A stretch of 64,000 nucleotides of DNA. It comes from Byssovorax sp. (GTDB lineage Bacteria; Myxococcota_A; Polyangia; Polyangiales; Polyangiaceae). This document shows, piece by piece, positions 8,450-22,302 of this stretch (its first letter is position 1; every line of letters begins with the position of its first letter). The stretch spans positions 1 to 64,000 of the forward strand of contig JANYGI010000220.1 in assembly GCA_025362495.1 (NCBI GenBank). The letters are read 5' to 3'. Under the pieces are notes generated by a model. The model saw nothing but the letters and a program-made list of their open reading frames with translations. It was not told where the DNA came from and made no database searches. The translations under genes and the position numbers were made by a program.

Positions 8450-8958
8450 GTGCGTCCAGCGAAGGCTGACGCGTTCAGCGGGAGCAAACCCCGCCGGGGC
8501 AAAAATCAGTAGCCCCGTAGCTTGGATAGCAGGGAGGAGAGAAATCGATGACCTGAAGCCTATCGACAAAGCCGTCCAGGGGACGGTGAGCGAGTCGCCG
8601 GGCCGCAACGAAAGTGAACCCACATGTAACCCCGAAAAGTAGCCCCGAAGGCCGAGCCCTTAGTGTGCGGGCGAAGGCAGCATGTGTCCGACGAATCTGG
8701 TTGACACATTGGACACACTTCGGCGGGGACGCAGGGGCAGCACGGCGACAAGGACGAGTCGAGCAACTGGAGAGACCCTCCTCGCCCCATCGAGAAATCG
8801 GTGGAGCAGCCCGCTCCTATAACCGGTGAACCCGGGAAGTGGGGTGGAGGCGAGAGGGAGTCGGCCGGGTCCGTAGTAGCGACGAAGCGGGGTAACGCCC
8901 GTGGAGCAAAGGGGCCCTGCTGTTCATGGTTCCTTCAACGAGGGAAGGCAGCGGTGAG

Positions 8959-10266
8959 ATGATAAAGGCGCCGAGCAGTCTGCAAGACCTGAGGAGAAGG
9001 ATATACGTCAAGGCGAAGGCTGAACCGTCCTGGCGATTCTGGGGGCTGTTCGTCCACGTCTGCAAGATGGAGACGCTTCAAGCCGCGTACGCGATGGCGA
9101 AGTCGAACGATGGGGCCCCGGGTATCGACGGGGTTACCTTCGAAGACATCGAAGCCGCGGGTGCGGACGTCTTCCTCGCGCAGTTGCGGGACGAGCTGGT
9201 CTCCCGCCAGTACATGCCGATGCGGAACCGGCGCAAGGAGATCCCCAAGGAGGGCGGCAAGGTCCGCGTCCTCGGGATACCGACCGTCCGGGACCGGGTG
9301 GTCCAGGGTGCGCTCAAGCTCATCCTGGAGCCCATCTTCGAAGCGGACTTCCAACCTGGGTCGTACGGCTATCGCCCTCGGCGCAGCGCGCACGACGCGA
9401 TCCAACGCGTCTCCGAAGGGATCGTGATGGGCAAGACGCTCGTCATCGACCTTGATTTGCGGGCCTACTTCGACAACGTGCGGCATCATCTGCTGCTCGC
9501 GAAGGTGGCTCGTCGGGTCAACGATGACGACGTGATGCGCTTGCTCAAGCAGATCCTCAAGGCGAACGGGGACCGCGGCGTGCCTCAGGGTGGGGTGTTG
9601 TCGCCCGTGCTCAGCAACCTTTACCTCGACGAGGTGGACCGGATGCTGGAGCGGGCGCGCGAGGCGACGAAAGAGAAGGTGCGAACGCACGTCCAGTACG
9701 CGCGCTACGCCGACGATCTCGTCGTCCTCGTGGACCCTACTCGGGGGTTCTCGTGGCTGTGCGGTGCGATCACCAAGCGGCTCGGAGAGGAGTTTGGCAA
9801 GCTCGACGTGGAGGTGAATGAAGAGAAGAGTCGGATCGTCGACCTCACGAGGGAGGAGAGCTTCGGCTTTCTCGGGTTCGAATTCCGCCGCATTCGGGCG
9901 CATTCGGGCAAGTGGCGACCGCGGTACGTGCCCAAGCTGAAGAAGCGGACGGCTCTGCTGCAAAAGCTCCGAGAAGTGTTCCGGCGCCATGTTTCCCAAC
10001 CTGTGGCTCGGGTGGTGGCCATCATCAACCCGATGCTGCGGGGATGGGTAACGTACTTCCGTGTGGGCAACTCGACACGATGCTTCGGCTTCGTTCGCCA
10101 ATGGGTCTAGCAGAAGGTGCACCGGCACCTGATGCGCAGTAAGGGGCGCACGGGTTTCGGCTGGAAGAGGTGGAGTAGCAAGTGGCTGTACACGACACTC
10201 GGTCTCTTCAATGACTACCGAGTGGTCTACTACGCGCCGCGGGCGAAAACGCTCTCAGCACGATAG
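8959..10266 (+). pseudogene. ltrA: Group II intron reverse transcriptase/maturase with in-frame amber stop
   Basis: Starting MIKAPSSLQDLRRRIYVKAK, the protein has the RT blocks NDGAPGIDGVTF, GYRPRRSAHDAI, VIDLDLRAYFDNV, GVPQGGVLSPVLSNLYLDEV and the catalytic YARYADDLVVLV. The maturase part includes PMLRGWVTYFRVGN. A TAG at 10108-10110 stops it after FVRQWV. The same frame then reads QKVHRHLMRSKGRTGFGWKR and LFNDYRVVYYAPRAK to a natural stop at 10264-10266. Homologs have Glu or Gln at this place, so a single base change created the stop. There is no HNH endonuclease domain. An ATG at 8926 in frame is also possible, but 8959 matches the family start. Confidence 0.88.
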
Positions 10267-10296
10267 GTCTCATAACCCTTGGCAAGAAGTGAACAG

Positions 10297-10331
10297 GAGC
10301 GCGTAGTGCGGGAAATCCGCACGCTACGTGC
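10297..10331 (+). ncRNA. Group II intron domain V hairpin
   Basis: The sequence GAGCGCGTAGTGCGG, then GAAA, then TCCGCACGCTACG forms the 34-35 nt domain V helix with a GNRA tetraloop and the internal bulge. This is the catalytic core of group II introns. It lies 31 bases after the reverse transcriptase frame ends and about 120 bases before the 3' splice site, as expected. Confidence 0.8.
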
Positions 10332-10452
10332 GAACGGGCGGGGGCTGGAGACGGAGATGACGGACGGATCGAGCGGGACACTCACCCGAAAGGGGAGAAA
10401 CAGCCAGGGCTCGCAAGACCTGAGCATCCACCGCGCCAGCTCCCGACCCTAC

Positions 10453-10670
10453 CGATCCGCGAGCCACCCGGCTTCACGACGCCGTCCCGGAGGCTCGTCC
10501 GCGGATGGATACGCACGGCGCTCTCGCTGTCGCCGCCGCCGCGCCGGGGGCTCCGCGCCCTGCCCCCAAGGGTCGGGGTTGTGGTAAGCTGGCAGCGCCA
10601 ATCGATGATTCACGAACAAGGTCGAACACATGAGCAAATGTTCGGTCTGTCACCTCCATCGGGATGCGAC
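10453..10670 (-). mobile_element. IS91-like element copy C, 5' half (second exon side)
   Basis: The sequence resumes CGATCCGCGAGCCACCC directly after the intron, matching copy B from 6390 onward. It ends with the shared terminal block 10556-10670 (GAATCATCGATTG and CGAACATTTGCTCATG on the minus strand, then CGATGGAGGTG). Joined with 8048-8449 it gives a 620-bp internally deleted element like copy B. Confidence 0.65.
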
Positions 10671-11159
10671 CGCCAACTGGGGCGCATGCGCGCGGGTGAG
10701 GTCCACGCCTCAGTTTGAGTCACGATCAGCTCGCCATGGATCGCGTCGTCGCGCTTGCTGGCAAGGCGTCCTTCACAGACCGCTCCGAGCGCGCGCTCGT
10801 TATTGACCTCTTCGCGCACCTCAAGCTGCCGCCGAGGCACGGCTATTTCCCCAGACGCGGAGCCAAGACGAACACCTCGCGTGCTCCCGCGCGCAGTGGC
10901 ATTTCTCGCGCGTCCCGCCACGGGCGTCGCGCGAACATTTCCGCGAGAGCAGGAGCACGTCCCTCGCTGCCGACGCGTCCGCGCTTCGCTCTGCGATACG
11001 TCCCTCGGCGGAGGCGGCTCGTAGAGACGAGCCGCGAGAGCTGGAATGGGGCGGCGCAACTCTATTCCCTCGCGCAGCGCGTCGACGCGGGCGCCGGGCG
11101 TCGCAGAAGGACTGATCGCGGTCGAGGCGCCGCGCACGCGATCCCGGGTAGGATGCCGT
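10671..11159. other. Non-coding stretch upstream of the sigma-54 activator
   Basis: No gene is supported. A plus-strand frame from 10715 reads FTDRSERALVIDLFAHLKLP, faintly like the IS91 transposase tail, then becomes low-complexity Arg/Ser. It may be another transposase scrap. The promoter of the downstream activator should lie in the right part, but I see no clear -35/-10 pair. Confidence 0.35.
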
Positions 11160-13012
<1,853 letters not shown>

Positions 13013-13016
<4 letters not shown>

Positions 13017-13161
13017 AATCAGCGAGAGCGATCTCGAATAACAGGAAGGATCGGCCGCGCTCGCCCACGACACACGATCGCCGTGCCGGCAAGACGACTG
13101 CGGTCCTGTGGCGATCCCCGGCGTGATTTCTGTTGTTCGAGAGTCGTTACCGGTCGTTCAG
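13013..13161. mobile_element. 150-bp inverted-repeat element (MITE-like), copy 3 (diverged)
   Basis: The left end is CTGAAATCAGCGAGAGCGA and the right end, read inward, is CTGAACGACCGGTAACGAC. The inner arms CTCGAATAACAG / CTCGAACAACAG match copies 1 and 2; the centre is about 80% alike by eye. Its left end provides the stop codon of the sigma-54 activator, and its right end interrupts a lipoprotein signal sequence (13147-13194). Confidence 0.8.
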
Positions 13162-13194
13162 TAGGCTCAGCAAGACTGTTCTGGTCATGCTCAT
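13147..13194 (-). pseudogene. 5' stub of a third copy of the 14120 lipoprotein gene, cut by element copy 3
   Basis: On the minus strand, ATG 13194 opens MSMTRTVLLSLL, nearly the same as MSMTRTVVLSLLTIGG at 14120, then runs into the element (NDR, stop). The upstream block 13197-13300 is also duplicated from 14121-14222 (both contain ATTTCACGTCC and GTGTTCATGGA). This was therefore a tandem paralog with its own leader. Everything past codon 12 is gone. Confidence 0.75.
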
Positions 13195-13325
13195 GATTTC
13201 ACGTCCGCGTTTGTCTGTGCGCAACGCAACCCTGGGTGTGTTCATGGAAATGGAGATGAAGAGGGAGAGAGGCTCCCCCCGAAGCGAGGTCCGGGGCTAG
13301 ATAAATCTCTACGTCCTTTGTGCCG

Positions 13326-14120
13326 TTATTGATTGAACTGCGCCGACGCCGCGTCGTACTGGATGGTGAGCTCGGTTATACTGCTGGTGAACGTCAGATA
13401 GATCGGGGCACTCTCGACGACGAGCTTCGAGGCGCCCGAGGCGCTCGAGGCGCTCGAGGCGCTCAGGACCAGTCCGGGCGTCGCGCCAGACCGCAAGAAC
13501 ACCAGAATGGTCTCTTGAGGCACGGCCGTCTCGGCCTGTTGGGCGGGGACGAGCTCGGTGTTAACCGGGTTGGTCACCGAGGCGCCACCGTTGACCGTGG
13601 CCGCCTGAGCGAGGCCGAAGGTCATCGAGGGGGTTGTGCTCTCGTTGTTGGTGACCTTGTACGTGCCTTTGGGCAGGATCGGGTCAGGCGTGCCGGCGTC
13701 GAAGACCCCTCCGGCGAACGTGTAGCTCATCTGCGGCGACGCCTGGGTCTTGCTGTTCGGTGTGATGACTGCGCCGACGCTGGGCTTGGCGGTCGCGGCG
13801 TACCATGAATATGCTTCGGTCCAGACGACCGAGTTGTTCTCGAAGGGACTGAACGCGATCCACACCACTGAGGGCCCGTCGGTCTGCTTCACAATCGTCA
13901 CCAGCTCTACCGCCGAGTTGATGAGGGAGAGATCCTGGGGATTGAAGTTGACGTTCAATTTGAACGTCGGCGCCGCATCGCTCCTGAAGACGCCAAGCCT
14001 GGGGGCCGAGACGGTCGCTTTTGTGGAGAGTTCTGAAGCTCGATTTTGAAGAGGCAGGCTCGTGCAAGCCGCGCCCCCGATCGTTAGCAGGCTCAGCACT
14101 ACTGTTCTGGTCATGCTCAT
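13326..14120 (-). CDS. Secreted lipoprotein, paralog 1 of an unknown family
   Basis: The 264-residue product starts MSMTRTVVLSLLTIGGAACT, with a signal peptide and lipobox GAAC. The mature domain shares its order of motifs with the neighbour at 14281-14967: FNPQDLSLINSAVELVTIVK, WIAFSPFENNSVVWTEAYSW, SYTFAGGVFDAGTPDP, KGTYKVTNNESTTPSMTFGL and a final ITELTIQYDAASAQF. I recognise no named family. A Ser-Ala run (SASSASSASGAS) near residue 225 is encoded by a 9-base DNA repeat. The start at 14120 is chosen over the one 30 bases upstream because it gives the signal peptide. It lies 160 bases downstream of its paralog, past a hairpin. Confidence 0.82.
   Translation of the reverse strand: MSMTRTVVLSLLTIGGAACTSLPLQNRASELSTKATVSAPRLGVFRSDAAPTFKLNVNFNPQDLSLINSAVELVTIVKQTDGPSVVWIAFSPFENNSVVWTEAYSWYAATAKPSVGAVITPNSKTQASPQMSYTFAGGVFDAGTPDPILPKGTYKVTNNESTTPSMTFGLAQAATVNGGASVTNPVNTELVPAQQAETAVPQETILVFLRSGATPGLVLSASSASSASGASKLVVESAPIYLTFTSSITELTIQYDAASAQFNQ
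13423..13466. repeat. 9-base microsatellite (GAGGCGCTC) inside the lipoprotein gene
   Basis: About four to five near-perfect units of GAGGCGCTC (first unit GAGGCGCCC) lie in tandem and encode the Ser-Ala repeat of the 13326-14120 protein. A multiple of three keeps the frame, so copy-number change would alter only the length of the Ser-Ala linker. Confidence 0.7.
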
Positions 14121-14230
14121 GATTTCACGTCCACGTTTGTCCGTGCGCAACGCAGCCTGGTGTGTTCATGGAGATGGCGATGAAGAGGGAGAGAGGCTCG
14201 CCCCGAAGCGGGGTTCGGGGCCAAACCAGA

Positions 14231-14274
14231 TGCATCGGGGACAGGCTGACGTCGCCAGCGCCGTCCCCGATGCA
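14231..14274 (-). terminator. Hairpin between the two paralogs
   Basis: Arms 14231-14242 (TGCATCGGGGAC) and 14263-14274 (GTCCCCGATGCA) pair perfectly over 12 bases, and the loop contains a further GGCTG/CAGCC pairing. It starts 7 bases after the stop codon of the 14281-14967 gene. There is no T-run; it could be a terminator, an attenuator or an mRNA-stabilising end. Confidence 0.6.
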
Positions 14275-14280
14275 CGGACT

Positions 14281-14967
14281 TCAGCGAGCCACGCGCTGCG
14301 GCTGCGCGCCGCGCGGGAGCTTGGCGGCCGCCGTTCTGCTCGAGCTCGACTGGACGACGAACTGGCCGACGGAGGGTTCCCAGAGGATCGTGTAGCTGAT
14401 GGCCGACCCCCCGTACTTCAGCGAGAGCGGGGTGCTCGTAACGCTGCCGACGAACATGCTCGTGCTCACGTTCGCCTGGAGGAAGACCTGGATCGTCTCC
14501 AGTGGCGTGAACTGCCCGACCTCCCCGTTCAAGATCTCCATGGCCCCGATCGGGTTGTTGACGGACGCGGAACCGTTGACCTGAACGCTCTGCGCCAGAC
14601 CGAAGAGCAGCGACTCGGGGGTGGTGCCGAACTGGTTCGACACCTCATAGGTGTTGGGGGGCAGGTCGACCGGGGTGGGCGTGCCGAACACCCCTTCGGA
14701 GAAGGCGTACTGCAGCCCCGGGGTTGCGATGGTGTCGGTCATCTCCTGGATCGTCGCGCCGGCTTGAATCTGGCTCTCCGACGCGTAGAGGGCGTAGTTC
14801 TCCGTCCAGGCCATGGTGTTCTTCGCCAGGGGACTGAAGGCCACCCAGGCGACCATGGGATTCGAGGAGCTGTTCGTCTGCTTGACGATCGTCACCATCT
14901 GATAGGCTTTCAGGATGTCGGGGAGGTCCTTGGGGTCGATATCGATATTGAGGCTGTAGCTGGGCAT
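14281..14967 (-). CDS. Unknown protein, paralog 2 (no signal peptide)
   Basis: The 228-residue product MPSYSLNIDIDPKDLPDILK is homologous along its length to the lipoprotein at 13326-14120: MVTIVKQT, WVAFSPLAKNTMAWTENYAL, YAFSEGVFGTPTPVDLP, TYEVSNQFGTTPESLLFGLA and NPIGAMEILNGE. It lacks the signal peptide and has no Cys, so one paralog should be cytosolic and the other membrane-anchored. The start is ATG 14967 with GGAG 7 bases upstream. A sigma-54-type promoter lies at 15037-15052. The C-terminal ~20 residues are Arg/Ala-rich. It is divergent from the kinase operon at 15503. The family has no name I know. Confidence 0.8.
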   Translation of the reverse strand: MPSYSLNIDIDPKDLPDILKAYQMVTIVKQTNSSSNPMVAWVAFSPLAKNTMAWTENYALYASESQIQAGATIQEMTDTIATPGLQYAFSEGVFGTPTPVDLPPNTYEVSNQFGTTPESLLFGLAQSVQVNGSASVNNPIGAMEILNGEVGQFTPLETIQVFLQANVSTSMFVGSVTSTPLSLKYGGSAISYTILWEPSVGQFVVQSSSSRTAAAKLPRGAQPQRVAR

Positions 14968-15036
14968 GACGTTCTCCGGTTGTCGATGAGGGTTGGGATG
15001 CCGCGACATCATTGTCTTGGCGTGCTCAGAGCGCTA

Positions 15037-15052
15037 ATCAAGGCTCGTGCCA
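15037..15052 (-). promoter_or_regulatory. Candidate sigma-54 (-24/-12) promoter for the 14967 gene
   Basis: The minus strand reads TGGCACGAGCCTTGAT against the consensus TGGCACG-N4-TTGC(A/T). The -24 GG and the spacing are exact; only the -12 C is replaced by A. It sits about 70 bases upstream of ATG 14967. A sigma-54 activator gene is 2 kb away, so the match has a plausible user. Confidence 0.5.
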
Positions 15053-15502
15053 CGATGGATTCACCCGTAGATCTGCGGCTATTCAGAGCTTGGACCATGC
15101 CGCCGTCGTTGAGAGGCAAGAGTTTGCCGCGCCGCCGGCAAGCCCTTGCCCTGCTCGGCGCGGACTTGCCGTTCGTGGGACGTCGACTGGCGCTCTCGTG
15201 GCGATGCCGGCTTTCTCCGCTGCCATGTTCCTTTTTTCGCGCTCCTCCACCACGTTTCCAGCCTGGTTCCAGCGCGGCGTGGATACCGCGTCTTCGCCGC
15301 AGCGCATTGCGGATCCTGGCGACCGATGCGGCGGCACCGCTGCGCGGAGCTAGCCGGCGCCCGCCCGAGGGTACGTCGCCGCCGCTGGGGGCAGGCCAAG
15401 GGCCGGCGCGGGGTAGCGGCGCCACGGGGCAGCGGAGTCACGGCAGCACGAGCCCATCGCCCGCGCCGGTACACCCCCGCACAGGGTAAGCTCCGGTCCA
15501 TC
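15053..15502. other. Divergent intergenic region before the kinase operon
   Basis: No gene is supported in these 450 bases between the paralog pair and the kinase. The plus-strand frame leading into the kinase is open, but its residues are Arg/Pro-rich and unlike a domain. The kinase operon's promoter should be here. I looked for a second -24/-12 site and found only poorly spaced candidates. Confidence 0.4.
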
Positions 15503-19021
<3,519 letters not shown>

Positions 19022-19056
19022 CGATGATCGCCTTCACGTTTCGACGAGGATAAGAA

Positions 19057-19638
19057 ATGAGTGTTCCCACGACGCCGCCAGAAGACCCGAACGCCCTCTT
19101 GATCAGCGTGAACCGAGAAAAGAGCGGCGATGGCGACAACTGGTATTTTGTCGAGAACTGGATGGCCAATCCCATCGATCCGCAGAGCTTCCCGCTGGAG
19201 ATCCGGAGCGGGTTCACCACTCTGAAGGTCGATGACGCGGTCGGTGCAGTCGCGACCGGGAACGACATGAACGGCGAATCGATCCTCCTCTATCTGCTCA
19301 ACATTCCGGTCCTGAAGAAGATCTTCCCTGCGGCCGGTGGGCAAGGAGCCCCGATCCAGGGCTTCAGGGCCAACCTCACCGATCAGACCATCCTGGTCCG
19401 CGGCTTCGACAACAGCGGCGCGGAAATCTACGGTCAGATCACCCAGAAGGACTGGAGCTCGACCCCATTTGCCCCCAGCCACTGGACAGGAATGATCCCG
19501 AACACCCTCGACGGACTGATTACGAACACCACTCTCGCCGTCCTGGTGGACCCGGTCTTGGTCGCGGAACCCGTCGCCCCGATCAACTGTTACCTGCTCA
19601 ACCTCGCGAGCTTCACCGATCCCCCGCCGCCTCGTTGA
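19057..19638 (+). CDS. Unknown 193-aa protein encoded between kinase and YcaO
   Basis: The product MSVPTTPPEDPNALLISVNR has no signal peptide and no domain I recognise. It is neutral to acidic, beta-rich by eye (ITQKDWSSTPFAPSHWTGM) and has a single Cys near the end (APINCYLLNLASF) with a Pro-rich tail. The start is firm, with GAGGATAAG just upstream. Position directly before a YcaO-TfuA pair in one operon makes it a candidate substrate or recruitment partner for backbone thioamidation or cyclisation. It is larger than most modified peptides and has no obvious leader-core split, so this is inference only. Confidence 0.75.
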   Translation: MSVPTTPPEDPNALLISVNREKSGDGDNWYFVENWMANPIDPQSFPLEIRSGFTTLKVDDAVGAVATGNDMNGESILLYLLNIPVLKKIFPAAGGQGAPIQGFRANLTDQTILVRGFDNSGAEIYGQITQKDWSSTPFAPSHWTGMIPNTLDGLITNTTLAVLVDPVLVAEPVAPINCYLLNLASFTDPPPPR

Positions 19639-19660
19639 ACCGGAGCGGTTAGAGGAGCAG

Positions 19661-20929
19661 TTGCCCACCACGAATGCCCCGGGCGCGGGCGCGCAAAACC
19701 GCCCTCCGTTCACACAGAAGCGCTTCCGCGAAGGCACCCACCGGATCGTCGCGCCCGGCGAGACGGTGGCGCGGGTGCGCCCGCTCATGCCGGCGATGGG
19801 GATCACGCGAATTGCCAACGTCACCGGGCTCGATACGATCGGTATCCCGGTGGTGATGGTCTGTCGCCCGGGGGCGCGATCGCTCTCCGTGTCCCAGGGC
19901 AAGGGGCTCGATCTCGACGCCGCAAAGGCCTCCGGGCTGATGGAGTCGGTGGAGCACTTTCACGCCGAGCACATCCGCTTGCCCCTGCTGCTCGGCACCT
20001 GGAACGAGCTGCGCCGGGAGCGCCGCGTCGCCGACGTGACCGCCCTGCCGCGATTCTCCTTCAGCGCGTTCCACGACGATCTACGGCTCCTGTGGATCGA
20101 AGGGATCGATCTCCTGTCGCGCGCGCCCACCTGGGTGCCCTACGAGATGGTGCACACCGACTATACGCTCCCACTCCCCACCGGCAGCGGCGCGTTCTTC
20201 ATGAGCTCGAGCGGCCTCGCGTCCGGCAATCATGTGCTCGAGGCGATCAGCCACGGTATCTGCGAGCTGATCGAGCGCGACGCGACCACCCTGTGGCGCG
20301 CGTCGAGCGAGGAGCACCGGCGGCGCACGCAGATCGATCTCGCCACCATCGACGATCCCGGTTGCCGCGAGGTGCTCGAACGCTTCGATCGGGCCAGCGT
20401 CGATGCGTTCGTTTGGGAGACGAGCACGGACCTCGGCGTCCCCACGTTCTCGGCCACCATCGTCGATCACGATCCCAACCCCGAGCGCCCCATCAGCCCG
20501 ATGGGCGGGATGGGCTGTCATCCATCGCGCGGGATAGCGCTCCTGCGCGCCCTCACCGAAGCGGCCCAGAGCCGGCTCACCATCATCACCGGCTCCCGCG
20601 ACGACGTGAGCCATGGCCCCACCGGGACCGCCGGTGATCTCGAGGCGGCGCGCCGCTTCCAGGCGAGGATGCGCAGCGCGCCGCCTTCGCGGAGCTTCCT
20701 CGACGCGCCCGACCATGCCGGGGACACGTTTGAAGACGACCTCGGGTGGCTGCTCGGTCGACTCCACGCCTCGGGGCTCTCGCAGGTCGTGGCGGTCGAT
20801 CTGACCAAACGCGAGATTGGGATACCGGTGGTGCGGGTGGTGATCCCCGGCCTCGAGCCGCTCGACGACGTCCCGGGCTACACGCCGGGCCTCCGCGCGA
20901 AGCGCCGCGCCGTGGAGCGTGACCCGTGA
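19661..20929 (+). CDS. YcaO-domain ATP-dependent peptide-modifying enzyme
   Basis: The 422-residue protein carries the YcaO signatures KRFREGTHRIVAPGETVARV, MGITRIANVTGLDTIGIPVV, the ATP-binding RSLSVSQGKGLDLDAAKASG, GLMESVEHFHAE, and ELIERDATTLWRA followed by the C-terminal substrate region. YcaO enzymes phosphorylate a backbone amide with ATP and let a nucleophile (Cys/Ser side chain or sulfide) attack it, giving azolines, amidines or thioamides. Start TTG 19661 has AGAGGAG 4 bases upstream and matches the family N-terminus. The next gene, TfuA, overlaps by four bases (GTGA). YcaO with TfuA is the pairing known for thioamide formation, so that chemistry is the likeliest. Confidence 0.92.
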   Translation: MPTTNAPGAGAQNRPPFTQKRFREGTHRIVAPGETVARVRPLMPAMGITRIANVTGLDTIGIPVVMVCRPGARSLSVSQGKGLDLDAAKASGLMESVEHFHAEHIRLPLLLGTWNELRRERRVADVTALPRFSFSAFHDDLRLLWIEGIDLLSRAPTWVPYEMVHTDYTLPLPTGSGAFFMSSSGLASGNHVLEAISHGICELIERDATTLWRASSEEHRRRTQIDLATIDDPGCREVLERFDRASVDAFVWETSTDLGVPTFSATIVDHDPNPERPISPMGGMGCHPSRGIALLRALTEAAQSRLTIITGSRDDVSHGPTGTAGDLEAARRFQARMRSAPPSRSFLDAPDHAGDTFEDDLGWLLGRLHASGLSQVVAVDLTKREIGIPVVRVVIPGLEPLDDVPGYTPGLRAKRRAVERDP

Positions 20930-22302
20930 CCATTCATATCTTCACCGGCCCGACGCTCTCCGCGGACGAGGCTCGCGCAGAGATCGACGCCGTCGTTCAC
21001 CCACCCGCAGCGCAGGGCGACGTTTACCGGGCCGCGCTCGAACGGCCGGCGGCGATTGGCATCATCGACGGGTATTTCGAGCACGTCCCGTCGGTATCGC
21101 ACAAGGAGATCCTCTGGGCGATGTCCGAGGGCGTCCACGTCTTCGGCAGCGCCAGCCTCGGCGCCCTGCGCGCGGCCGAGCTCGCCCCCTTCGGGATGGA
21201 GGGCATCGGCAGCGTCTTCGACGCGTTTGCGCGCGGCGATCTCGAGGACGACGACGAGGTCGCGGTGGCGCACGCGACGGCGGAGGACGGCTATCGCCCG
21301 GCCTCGGAGGCGATGGTCAACATCCGCGCGACCCTCGCAGCAGCCATGTCCAGCGGTGAGATCGATGCGGCCTTCGGGGAGGCAATCACGGCGATCGCCA
21401 AGCAACTATTCTATCCCGACCGCTGCTATTCAATCGTCCTGGCGCGGGCGATCGAGGCCGGGCTCGATCCGGCGGCGATCGAGGCGCTCCGCGCCTTCCT
21501 GCGGGGTGGCCAAGTCAACCGGAAGCGCGAGGACGCCCGCGCCATGCTGCGAGTGATGCGCGAGCGCGTCGCAGCGGGGATCGCGCCCAAGAAGGTGAGC
21601 TATTCCTTCATGCGCACCGATGCATGGGAGTTCATCCGCGCCAACGCGGAGCGGCGGACAGATAGCGTCACTACGACCCTGCCAGCAGCGCTGCTGGAGG
21701 AGCTCCAGATCTCGGGGGCTCTGCCGGCGGCGCAGCGAGGGGCGATGGCCCGGGCGCTGGCCATCGATGCCGCGCAGAGGCAGAGTCGGACGGCGCGCGG
21801 CGTGGTGTTGCAGGACGCGCTGGACGGCTTCCGCCTGGATCGGGGGCTGCTCGGGCCTGGCGATCTCCAGCGCTGGATCGAAGAGCAAGAGATTGGCGAC
21901 CTCGAGCACTTCATCAAGGGCGAAGCCCAGGTGCGCTGGGCGGATGCTCTGTTCACCTCGCACGCGTCGCGGAGCCTCGGTGATCACCTGCGCTCGACAG
22001 GCGAGTACGGCCCGCTGCTGGCGAGGGCCCGAGCCAAGGAGAGCGCCCTCGCGGCGCGCGCTCCGGAGAGCGCTGAAAAGCGCGAGATGCCAGCGGCGGA
22101 GCTCTATCGCTGGTACTTCGAGGAGCGGGTGCGCCGGCCAGTCCCGACCGATCTCGCAATTTACGCGCGCTCGATCGGGTTGCCCGACGAGGCTGCCCTG
22201 GTGCGCGCGATCCGACGGGAGCTCTCGTACGTGTCGAGCTCCGAGGCTCAACGCGAGAACACCACCGTGCCGTCGGTGCCCGGCATTCCCACGAACGAAT
22301 AG
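20926..22302 (+). CDS. TfuA-like protein with long C-terminal extension
   Basis: The first ~200 residues are a TfuA core: IFTGPTLSADEA, IGIIDGYFEHVPSVSHKEIL, GVHVFGSASLGALRAAELAP and FGMEGIGSVFDAF. TfuA proteins accompany YcaO enzymes and are thought to deliver sulfide or help backbone thioamidation. Usual TfuA proteins are about 220-260 residues; this one has 458. The extra 250 residues are helical, repeat-poor and end in a polar tail. GTG 20926 overlaps the YcaO stop, so the two are translationally coupled. The IS91-like terminal block that abuts the vgrG 3' part begins about 120 bases after its stop codon. Confidence 0.9.
   Translation: MTIHIFTGPTLSADEARAEIDAVVHPPAAQGDVYRAALERPAAIGIIDGYFEHVPSVSHKEILWAMSEGVHVFGSASLGALRAAELAPFGMEGIGSVFDAFARGDLEDDDEVAVAHATAEDGYRPASEAMVNIRATLAAAMSSGEIDAAFGEAITAIAKQLFYPDRCYSIVLARAIEAGLDPAAIEALRAFLRGGQVNRKREDARAMLRVMRERVAAGIAPKKVSYSFMRTDAWEFIRANAERRTDSVTTTLPAALLEELQISGALPAAQRGAMARALAIDAAQRQSRTARGVVLQDALDGFRLDRGLLGPGDLQRWIEEQEIGDLEHFIKGEAQVRWADALFTSHASRSLGDHLRSTGEYGPLLARARAKESALAARAPESAEKREMPAAELYRWYFEERVRRPVPTDLAIYARSIGLPDEAALVRAIRRELSYVSSSEAQRENTTVPSVPGIPTNE

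Larger units (their letters stand above)
8450..10452 (+). mobile_element. Group II intron, complete, 2003 bp
   Basis: The 5' boundary is GTGCGTCC (consensus GTGYG), and the 3' end is CCCTAC just before CGATCCGCGAG. Both boundaries are fixed by comparison with uninterrupted copies of the host element (6640-6690 and 6360-6420), which read GCCCACTCGATCC across the junction. A structured leader (8450-8925), an encoded reverse transcriptase, and a domain V hairpin at 10297-10331 are all in order. It lies antisense to the transposase frame it interrupts. Confidence 0.88.
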
